Assembly (NCBI GenBank): GCA_964589725.1
Contig: CAZPUJ010000233.1
Location: forward strand, 1-13,963
Length of the DNA stretch: 13,963 nucleotides
Direction: 5' to 3'
Origin: CAYSHJ01 sp964589725
GTDB taxonomy: Bacteria > Planctomycetota > Planctomycetia > Planctomycetales > Planctomycetaceae
Every line of letters starts with the position of its first letter. Position 1 is the stretch's first letter. Both the position numbers and the translations under genes were made by a program. Of the stretch, positions 6,864 through 13,372 are shown in pieces. The notes under the pieces are model-generated. The model did not search any database. It worked only from the letters and a program-made list of their open reading frames with translations, and was not told the origin of the DNA.

Positions 6864-9389
6864 ATGAATTGGAAAAACATCCAACTCATTTTCTTGCGCG
6901 AAGTTCGCGATCAACTCCGCGATCGGCGGACTTTGTTCATGATCGCCGTGTTGCCGCTGCTGCTGTATCCGGCGCTGGCCGTCGGTATGTTGCAGATGAC
7001 GATGCTGTTCACCGAGCAACCGCGAACAGTTGTCATTCTCGGTGAACAACATCTCCCGCCGCCGCAATTGCTCGACGGCGATCGCTTCGTGTCGAACTGG
7101 TTCGTCAATCCAGAGGATGCCGAAAAGCTGAAAGTCATCTCGGACTCTTCCCAGTCAATGGATGAGAAGTCGCTGCAGCTCATCGAGCAAGCTCGACGTA
7201 TACGGGAAAAGGCCGAAGAGCGAGTGCGGTTCGAAATCAAACTGCGACAATTGGAGTCCTCGGCGCGGGCCAGTGTCAGCGACCAAGCCGGATCGCTGAA
7301 CACTTCGAGTTCCCAGGTCGGTGCGACCTCCCAGGCGACGCTGCGGATCGCCGAGTTCAAAGCTCAACTGGCCACGCTTGACTATGAGCTGACCGAGTTA
7401 TTCGCGAACAGTCAGATTCAAGTGCTGATCTTCATTCCGAACGGCCTGAAGGACAACATCGAGCGGGTCAATCAACTGATCGCCGAGCACAAGACGACGG
7501 CCGATGCCAACCTGTCTTACGATCGGCCGATGATCGTGAAGAACCGCGCGGACGACAAGTCGGTCGTCGCGTATGCTCGCGTGTATGAAGTGCTCAACGC
7601 CTGGGAACGAGAAGTCCTGCGGCAGCGATTGAGTTCGGTCGGCCTGCCCATAGAACTGCCGACGCCGTTCGGTGCGGTGCCGCTGGACTTGGCCGCCGAC
7701 GAACAAATCTCGGCGAATGTTTGGAGCAAGATGTTTCCGGCGCTGTTGGTCATCATGGCCGTGACCGGCGCATTTTATCCGGCCGTCGACGTGGCCGCCG
7801 GCGAAAAAGAGCGCGGCACAATGGAAACGCTGCTGATCTGCCCGGCCACGCGGACCGAGATCGTGCTCGGAAAATTTTTCACGGTGATGTGCTTTAGCAT
7901 GTCGACCGCACTGCTGAACTTGCTCAGCATCGGCACGACCGGGCATTACATGCTGTCGGCACGCGGAGGTTCGGTTGTCTCAGGCACGATGGCGAAGATG
8001 GGTGAGATCACGCTCCCCTCTGCGCCGGCCTTGGCTTGGCTGTTAGTGTTGCTGATCCCGCTGTCGGCGTTATTCAGCGCGCTCTGCCTCGCACTGGCCA
8101 CGTTCGCGCGCAGTTCAAAGGAAGGGCAATACTATTTGACTCCGTTGCTGATGGTCTCGATTGGGCTGACGGTCTTTTGCCTCTCGCCGGCGGTCGAGAT
8201 TTATCCGGTTCATCAGGCCTCGTGGTTTTATAGCGTCATGCCGGTCGTCAACATCGCGCTGTTGCTGAAAGCGTTGTTGCTGAACCCGGGCAATACCGAC
8301 GCCCTGATTTTTGCCGCGCCGGTGTTGGCCACCAGCATCGGTTACAGCTTGCTCGCGTTGTGGTGGGCGATTGAGCAATTCGCCAGCGAAGGGGTTCTGT
8401 TCCGCGAGGGGGAACGCTTTGAACTCGGTCTGTGGGTCCGGCACCTGTTGCGCGAGAAAGAACCGACGCCCAGTTTCTCCGAGGCCGGCTTCTGTTTCGT
8501 GCTGATCATGTTGGCGCAGTTCGTCTCGATGCGCGCGCTTGGCCGATCGATCGAGAAAGTGAGCGGCGACCAGCTCGCCGTCGCGATGATGAAGTTACTG
8601 GTCATTCAGCAACTCGCGATCATCGCTTGTCCGGCGTTGTTCATGGGCTTGATCCTGACGACCAGCGTGCGACAAACATTTCGAGTGCACTGGCCGAACT
8701 GGAGGATTCTGGGCGTCGCTGCACTGTTGCCGTTCGTGCTGCACCCGCTGTCGCTGGAATTGGTCGCCTCGCTGAAATGGTTTTTCCCCCAGTTGCCCGA
8801 AGGAGCGATGCGGCTGCTTAAGACCATGTCCGATCACGAGCAACCCTTGTGGCTCTTGCTGATCGCGTTCGCAGTGGCGCCGGCCATCTGCGAAGAGCTG
8901 GCGTTTCGCGGGTTCATTCTGACGGGATTCAGCCGCAACGGGCGGATTTCTTTGGCGATTGCGCTGTCGGCCCTGACGTTTGGCATCATGCACATGATTC
9001 CCCAGCAAGTTTTCAACGCCACGCTGCTGGGATTGGTGCTGGGCCTGATCGCCGTACGGAGCGGCAGCCTGTTGCCCGGCATTGTGTTCCACTTTTTGTT
9101 CAACGCGCTGGCCGTATTGCGTGAGCGTCTCGGAGCCGATTGGGCCGCCAGTCTGGCGGCGGATCAGAAGGATCGCGCCGAGAATTGGTTCGTTGCTCTG
9201 GAAGCCAGCGGGCTGAGATATAACTGGCCAACCTTGGTCATTTGCGCGACGGTTTCTGGTGCCGCGCTGTGTTGGCTCGTACGACAAGGGAACGCTCAAA
9301 CGTTGATTCCAGCCGGACGTGGCCTATTGGCGAAGTCTCGCCCAGTAACGAGCAAAGTGTCGATGCCCACCAGAGCCGCCGCAAAGTAA
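6864..9389 (+). CDS. ABC-2 permease (NatB-like) fused to a CPBP intramembrane protease domain
   Basis: An 841-aa inner-membrane protein. MNWKNIQLIFLREVRDQLRD leads into a first membrane segment (about 23-46). A large extracytoplasmic region (about 50-285) follows, with a charged, coiled-coil-like stretch (about 98-180). The NatB block DVAAGEKERGTMETLL (309-324) and several membrane segments lie in 290-505. A second half (about 540-810) has further membrane segments and the CPBP (CAAX protease / bacteriocin-processing) motifs EELAFR (677-682), FGIMH (706-710) and HFLFN (743-747), so the protease site looks intact. It probably forms the exporter with the ATPase upstream; the role of the protease half is unknown. 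The ATG at 6864 fits the usual N-terminus; GTG 6831 is an in-frame alternative with a weak GGACGGA 10 bases before it. Confidence 0.9.
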   Translation: MNWKNIQLIFLREVRDQLRDRRTLFMIAVLPLLLYPALAVGMLQMTMLFTEQPRTVVILGEQHLPPPQLLDGDRFVSNWFVNPEDAEKLKVISDSSQSMDEKSLQLIEQARRIREKAEERVRFEIKLRQLESSARASVSDQAGSLNTSSSQVGATSQATLRIAEFKAQLATLDYELTELFANSQIQVLIFIPNGLKDNIERVNQLIAEHKTTADANLSYDRPMIVKNRADDKSVVAYARVYEVLNAWEREVLRQRLSSVGLPIELPTPFGAVPLDLAADEQISANVWSKMFPALLVIMAVTGAFYPAVDVAAGEKERGTMETLLICPATRTEIVLGKFFTVMCFSMSTALLNLLSIGTTGHYMLSARGGSVVSGTMAKMGEITLPSAPALAWLLVLLIPLSALFSALCLALATFARSSKEGQYYLTPLLMVSIGLTVFCLSPAVEIYPVHQASWFYSVMPVVNIALLLKALLLNPGNTDALIFAAPVLATSIGYSLLALWWAIEQFASEGVLFREGERFELGLWVRHLLREKEPTPSFSEAGFCFVLIMLAQFVSMRALGRSIEKVSGDQLAVAMMKLLVIQQLAIIACPALFMGLILTTSVRQTFRVHWPNWRILGVAALLPFVLHPLSLELVASLKWFFPQLPEGAMRLLKTMSDHEQPLWLLLIAFAVAPAICEELAFRGFILTGFSRNGRISLAIALSALTFGIMHMIPQQVFNATLLGLVLGLIAVRSGSLLPGIVFHFLFNALAVLRERLGADWAASLAADQKDRAENWFVALEASGLRYNWPTLVICATVSGAALCWLVRQGNAQTLIPAGRGLLAKSRPVTSKVSMPTRAAAK

Positions 9390-9530
9390 CGGCGTCGCGC
9401 CGCGATGGAGGATCGGTCGCGACTCCCTTCGCACGTTACATCTTCGTTTGAGCATCAACCGCACGCGCTTCCTCTGGCGCGAAGAGCGAGCTACAAGCTG
9501 GCGGCTTTGGCACCTTGAGAATTTCAACCG

Positions 9531-10832
9531 ATGTCTTCGTTATTGCAGCATCTCCGCGCTCGTTGGGTCTTGCCTGTCGATCGACCTCCGATTGAAAACG
9601 GTTTGGTCGAAATCGTTGACGGCGGGATCACGTCCGTTCGCGCGGCGAGTCCTCACGACGCGGCTGACGACCTGGGTGACGTCGCGATCGTACCTGGATT
9701 AGTCAACGCGCACGTTCACTTGGAATTCAGTCGGCTCGAACAGCCGCTCACGCCCGCACAGCCATTCGCGGATTGGATTCGTTCGCTGGTGGTGTACCGA
9801 CGTCAAACCTTTGGAGCCGATCCGGCGGCAAAGTCAGCCGCGCTACAAGCCGGCTGGCGCGAAGCGGCTCAAGCCGGAACGACGTTGCTCGGCGAGATCG
9901 TGACCGATGACTGGTCGGCCGATGCGTTCATCGGTCCCGGCCCGCGTGTCGTCGCCTTCCGCGAACTGATCGGCCGCTGGCCCGAACAGATCGCCGCTCA
10001 AACACAAATCGCCGAAGCGCATCTCGCACTCTTTCCCTCTCTTCAGTCATCCTTTCCCTCCCTTCAGATGGGGAGGCCAGGGGGGGAACGTCGAACGCTC
10101 GCCGGACTCAGTCCGCACGCGCCGTACAGCGTCGCGCCGGAGTTGTTGCGAAAAGCGGTAGAGCTCGCGAAACAGCACGATGCCCCCGTCGCGATGCACG
10201 TCGCCGAAACGCGAGACGAGCTCGATCTGTTGGCCGCCGGCCGCGGCGACTTGGTGGAGATGCTGCGTGGCTTTTCAGCTTGGCGAGACGGATGGCTTGC
10301 GACAGGACTGCGGCCTCTGGATTTCTTGCGAATGTTGGCGAAGGCCCCGCGCGCATTGATCGTGCATGGCAACTACTTGGCCGACGACGAAATCGACTTT
10401 TTGGCCACTCAACCACATCTGTCGGTCGTCTACTGTCCGCGCACGCACGCCTTCTTCGATCACGAGGTGCATCCGTGGCGACGCTTGCTCGCGAATGGGA
10501 TCAACGTCGCGCTCGGAACGGATGGGCGAGGCTCGAATCCCGACCTCAGCCTGTGGAACGAACTTGTCTTCCTGCGCAGCGGCTGTCCCGACGTTTCGCC
10601 CGCAACGCTGTTGCATCTCGGCACGTTTGCCGGTGCACGAGCACTCGGCCTCGATCACGATTGCGGAAGTCTCACGCCGGGTAAACGAGCAGACATCGCC
10701 GTCGTCTCTCTGCCCACCGGTGCGACCTCGGTTGATGAGCTCGAAGGCCTGTTCGCATCGGACAGCCACGTGGTCCGCACGCTTTGGGCAGGTCAAGAAC
10801 ATTGCAATCGTGTCGGCATCTCCGCAGAATGA
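9531..10832 (+). CDS. Metal-dependent amidohydrolase (possible aminodeoxyfutalosine deaminase)
   Basis: A 433-aa soluble member of the amidohydrolase superfamily, on the deaminase/chlorohydrolase branch. Metal and catalytic residues seen are H61 and H63 in NAHVHLEFS, H196 in SPHAPYS, H223 in AMHVAET, H279 in IVHGN and D331 in GTDGRGSN. A C-terminal TPGKRADIAVV (382-392) closes the beta-sandwich domain. An amidohydrolase of this broad group deaminates 6-amino-6-deoxyfutalosine in some futalosine-pathway bacteria, and mqnA-mqnC lie about 3.7 kb upstream on the same strand. That is suggestive, but guanine, S-adenosylhomocysteine or other deaminase activity is equally possible. The start is ATG 9531 with only weak TTGAGA upstream. 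The odd feature is a duplicated FPSLQ segment at 168-179, described separately. The 141-bp spacer before the gene shows no strong signal. Confidence 0.85.
   Translation: MSSLLQHLRARWVLPVDRPPIENGLVEIVDGGITSVRAASPHDAADDLGDVAIVPGLVNAHVHLEFSRLEQPLTPAQPFADWIRSLVVYRRQTFGADPAAKSAALQAGWREAAQAGTTLLGEIVTDDWSADAFIGPGPRVVAFRELIGRWPEQIAAQTQIAEAHLALFPSLQSSFPSLQMGRPGGERRTLAGLSPHAPYSVAPELLRKAVELAKQHDAPVAMHVAETRDELDLLAAGRGDLVEMLRGFSAWRDGWLATGLRPLDFLRMLAKAPRALIVHGNYLADDEIDFLATQPHLSVVYCPRTHAFFDHEVHPWRRLLANGINVALGTDGRGSNPDLSLWNELVFLRSGCPDVSPATLLHLGTFAGARALGLDHDCGSLTPGKRADIAVVSLPTGATSVDELEGLFASDSHVVRTLWAGQEHCNRVGISAE
10031..10087. repeat. In-frame direct duplication and hairpin within the amidohydrolase gene
   Basis: CTTTCCCTCTCTTCAG (10031-10046) is repeated with one mismatch at 10052-10067, a 21-bp period, so FPSLQ is encoded twice in phase. 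The second copy also forms a 6-bp stem CCTCCC (10057-10062) / GGGAGG (10071-10076) and is followed by a GGGGGGG run (10080-10086). Strand composition switches sharply from C/T-rich to G-rich, unlike the surrounding codons. It lies just before the conserved SPHAPYS block, in a region expected to be a loop. Confidence 0.75.
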
Positions 10833-10922
10833 CCCGCCTCTTGGGATCATATACCCCGCTCGCCAGAATGTCTCGCGGATGGCCGTGCGAGGAATAATCG
10901 TTGCGGAGTGAGTGGCCCCCCG

Positions 10923-12845
10923 ATGAGCAGTGCTGCGATCGCGTTTGGACAACCCGTGACGGAACTGCGCGGATTGTCAGATTCCGACTTTCTTCAGCGA
11001 GTGCTTTGGACGATGTCGGCTCCGCCCGAAATTCGCAAAGCAGCCCTCGACGGCCGAGTCGATCGCTTCTGGCGAGCCTGGTCCAAAGCAATGGGGGCGC
11101 GCGGGGATCGGAAGCTCCGCCGCCAGCGGCAAGCGAATCGGAGCGTGCTGTGGCCCTGGGACGATGTGCGCGAACATCCGGTGAAGTCACTCCTGTCGCT
11201 GATCGAAAAGGAAGATTGGCCGCGCTTGAGTCGCTGGGTGGCGAACCGATTGGCGGGTGGCAGAAATGGCCGGCACGAGGTCGGCAGCTACCGAGAGCGC
11301 CTCCTCCTCGGCGAGCTATTGCTTGGCGGTTGGCGAGTTGACGCGCAGATCGCGTGGGCGGTGTGGCGGCTTGTACTGACTTGTGCGATCGAGCTAGGCA
11401 CGTCCAGCGAAGTTCAAAATGGCGGCGACATTTCAGCCGACGAACGCTTGATGCAGTCCGGTGAGTTGCCGTGGCTGTTGGGTCATCTCTTCGCGGGCGT
11501 GGCTGGTGTGACGGAGTTCAAACAACTTGGACAGCAATCGCTGCGCAACGAACTGATCGAATTGACCGACGGCGACGGAACTCCGTCCGGGAGCTTGTTG
11601 GCGTTGCTGCCGCGCTGGCTTGCGTCGTTGATTCGATCGGTCGAGATCGGCGCAATCCTCGGCGAACCGTTGCTCGAAGGCGAGGCCAAGTTCCGGTTTG
11701 AGGATGTCATCACGAAAGCCGTTCTGCTGCTTGATCGAGATGGGTGTTTTTTTCGTGGCGACTCGAACCGCGTGAAGCGACGTTCCTTGAAACGTGTGAC
11801 GGATTGCCAATTCGTCTTACAGAACTCGGCGGTGACGATGTTGCTGCGTGGCGCCGAACTGGCTGAGCTTGATGAACTGTCGCTTGCGGCGGAGTCATTA
11901 CGGCACCGAATGGCCATCATCAAGAACGGCTGCGGCACGAATAAACCCAAAACGACATTTGCCGAATCGCCGGAAGAACGGCTGATCGTCACCGACACCG
12001 ATTTGCCGGCGGTGCAGTCCGACTGGGCTGGCTGGGCCTGCTTACGAAGCTGGTGGCATGCGACCGCGAACACGACGATCGTTCGGCACGACCAGTCGAA
12101 CGTCCGATTGCAGATCGCTCCGCAAGGTGTGCCGATGATTGATGGCGAATGGGGGTTGAAAGTCTCTCTTGCCGGTGAGCCGCTGACATGGAACGACCGA
12201 TGGCAATGCGTCTGCTGGACCTCGGACCCGGACATGGACTACCTCGAATTGTATCTCGAATGGCCCGATGGTCCGACTGTTTGCCGACAAGTGATGTTGT
12301 CTCGCAAGGATCACTTTTTGGTTCTGGCCGATGCCGTGACGCGAGCTGGCTCGCGACGCGTCGATCTGGAATCGCGACTCCCACTCTGTCGTGGCGTGCG
12401 TGCGAGACCCGATTCACAAACGCGCGAACTCCGTTTGAATTTGTTCGATGTCTCTGCTCGCGTCTTTCCATTGGGACTGCCAGACGATCGGTTACTCAGC
12501 ACGGTCGGACGGTTCGACGCGCAGGACGGTTCGTTGCGGCTGGTGCAATCGTCGTCGTCCGAGTCACTCTACGCTCCGCTCGTGCTGGATTGGTCACCGG
12601 AGCGGACCAAGCTCGACGCGGAATGGCGCACTCTGACGGTGACGGAGTTGGGCCAAAAGCTGGCATTGTGGCGAGCAGCCGCGCATCGCTTACGGGTGGG
12701 GAACCTGCACCTCGTCGTGTATCACAGTCTTGATGAGAGCGACGATTCGCGCGCAGTGCTCGGCCTGCAGACGGACCAAGAAACCGTCATCGCGCGCTTC
12801 GACGAGAAAGGCTACGTGCTACCGTTGGTGTCGGTGGATCCCTGA
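10923..12845 (+). CDS. Large hypothetical protein, 640 aa, planctomycete style
   Basis: I do not recognise an established family name. The N-terminal half is helical and W/R/L-rich (for example DRFWRAWSKAMG, then about 125-265 with many Leu and Trp). The C-terminal half (about 365-640) looks beta-rich and contains the blocks DWAGWACLRSWW (367-378), CWTSDPDMDYLEL (431-443), LSRKDHFLVLADAV (459-472), LPLCRG (486-491) and AEWRTLTVTE (566-575). A helical half followed by a beta half with ADAV faintly recalls heparinase II/III-like lyases, but I cannot point to a catalytic residue set. No signal peptide or membrane segment is seen. The start is uncertain: ATG 10923 is given, and GTG 10908 adds 5 residues; neither has a well-placed ribosome site. 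It follows the amidohydrolase by 90 bp on the same strand. Confidence 0.8.
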   Translation: MSSAAIAFGQPVTELRGLSDSDFLQRVLWTMSAPPEIRKAALDGRVDRFWRAWSKAMGARGDRKLRRQRQANRSVLWPWDDVREHPVKSLLSLIEKEDWPRLSRWVANRLAGGRNGRHEVGSYRERLLLGELLLGGWRVDAQIAWAVWRLVLTCAIELGTSSEVQNGGDISADERLMQSGELPWLLGHLFAGVAGVTEFKQLGQQSLRNELIELTDGDGTPSGSLLALLPRWLASLIRSVEIGAILGEPLLEGEAKFRFEDVITKAVLLLDRDGCFFRGDSNRVKRRSLKRVTDCQFVLQNSAVTMLLRGAELAELDELSLAAESLRHRMAIIKNGCGTNKPKTTFAESPEERLIVTDTDLPAVQSDWAGWACLRSWWHATANTTIVRHDQSNVRLQIAPQGVPMIDGEWGLKVSLAGEPLTWNDRWQCVCWTSDPDMDYLELYLEWPDGPTVCRQVMLSRKDHFLVLADAVTRAGSRRVDLESRLPLCRGVRARPDSQTRELRLNLFDVSARVFPLGLPDDRLLSTVGRFDAQDGSLRLVQSSSSESLYAPLVLDWSPERTKLDAEWRTLTVTELGQKLALWRAAAHRLRVGNLHLVVYHSLDESDDSRAVLGLQTDQETVIARFDEKGYVLPLVSVDP

Positions 12846-12866
12846 TCTCCATCGCGACTGGTCGAA

Positions 12867-13115
12867 TCAGGCAGCGTGAACGGGCCGGGCCCGGCGAGTG
12901 GTTTCCTCGTCGGCACAAAGGCGTTCGCTTTCAGCGACGATCTGGTCCCACGACAGGCCGCTGCGCTGGCACATGTGCATGAGATCGGTCGTGATCGACA
13001 CAAGTGCCGCATCGAGCGGACAGCCCCCCAAGCCTTCGGCAATCCAGGTGTAGTGTTTCGAACGCAGGATTTGGTCGATGTGGCGAGACCAATCACCGCG
13101 CGGAAAAGTCGTCAT
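12867..13115 (-). CDS. Small hypothetical protein, 82 aa
   Basis: The product begins MTTFPRGDWSRHIDQILRSK and contains HYTWIAEGLGG, DLMHMCQRSGLSWDQIV and a charged tail ending RRARPVHAA. It is predicted to be helical and cytoplasmic, and resembles small planctomycete-conserved proteins with a DLMHxCxxxGxSxD pattern (from memory); its function is unknown. The ATG at 13115 is preceded on the minus strand by AAGGAA (13128-13123) with a 7-base gap, which decides it over an in-frame ATG at 13154 lying inside a tandem repeat. Its 3' end faces the 640-aa gene (21 bp between stops) and its 5' end faces asnB. An overlapping plus-strand frame is judged to be its shadow. Confidence 0.75.
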   Translation of the reverse strand: MTTFPRGDWSRHIDQILRSKHYTWIAEGLGGCPLDAALVSITTDLMHMCQRSGLSWDQIVAESERLCADEETTRRARPVHAA

Positions 13116-13129
13116 GGCCGTGTTCCTTG

Positions 13130-13160
13130 TTGTGACATGATACAGTTGTGACATGATACA
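13130..13160. repeat. Tandem 15-bp direct repeat
   Basis: TTGTGACATGATACA occurs at 13130-13144 and again, perfectly, at 13146-13160, separated by one G (16-bp period). It begins just upstream of the ribosome site of the 82-aa gene. It may be a paired operator or a slippage duplication. Confidence 0.85.
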
Positions 13161-13161
13161 A

Positions 13162-13178
13162 GAGACGATAAGCGTCTC
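13162..13178. repeat. Perfect 6-bp stem hairpin
   Basis: GAGACG (13162-13167) pairs with CGTCTC (13173-13178) around ATAAG. It lies 1 bp from the tandem repeat, in the divergent promoter region, and has no T-run. It is a possible operator or leader hairpin. Confidence 0.5.
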
Positions 13179-13240
13179 AGGCCGGCCGCGAATGGGCCGA
13201 GGGATGTGTAGGGCGCAGATTACCTTCTCGCGTTCAATTT

Positions 13241-13258
13241 GTCACGTGTATTCTCCGC
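13241..13258. repeat. 18-mer shared with the hom upstream region
   Basis: GTCACGTGTATTCTCCGC here matches GTCACGGGTATTCTCCGC at 3512-3529 at 17 of 18 positions. Both copies are in divergent intergenic regions. At the hom copy it is the right half of the palindrome CGTGAC-A-GTCACG; here a CACGTG palindrome is formed by the one changed base. It may be a regulatory site or the residue of a dispersed repeat. Confidence 0.5.
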
Positions 13259-13372
13259 GCCCCGCCTGGAAGGTGTTTTGGCATTCGGGTCTCGTCATTT
13301 GTGCTTGGGCCGCTATCTTTTGTGGCGACTTGGCGCAAGTGTGGCCGAATACCTTTCACCGGAGCAGCGACG

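Larger units (their letters stand above)
13116..13372. other. Divergent intergenic region before asnB
   Basis: This 257-bp spacer lies between the 82-aa gene (minus) and asnB (plus). It contains the ribosome site of the small gene, a 15-bp tandem duplication (13130-13160), a hairpin (13162-13178), a copy of the 18-mer also found upstream of hom (13241-13258), and the asnB ribosome site GGAG (13361-13364). No clear TATAAT-type promoter was identified. Frames open across it have no protein-like character. Confidence 0.6.

Noticed and set aside
5882..6889. Long minus-strand open frame (335 codons) opposite the ATPase
   Set aside because: It is an antisense shadow of a well-supported ABC ATPase; the composition is His/Arg/Gln-rich with no recognisable domain.
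8595..9299. Minus-strand open frame of 234 codons inside the permease gene
   Set aside because: It is a Gln/Arg/His-rich shadow of the CPBP half, whose catalytic motifs support the plus strand.
9390..9530. Possible terminator GGCG-TCG-CGCC (9391-9401) after the permease
   Set aside because: The stem is only 4 bp and no T-run follows; I see no convincing terminator or promoter in this spacer.
12876..13151. Plus-strand 91-codon frame opposite the 82-aa gene
   Set aside because: The minus-strand frame has a ribosome site and protein-like composition; the plus frame has neither.
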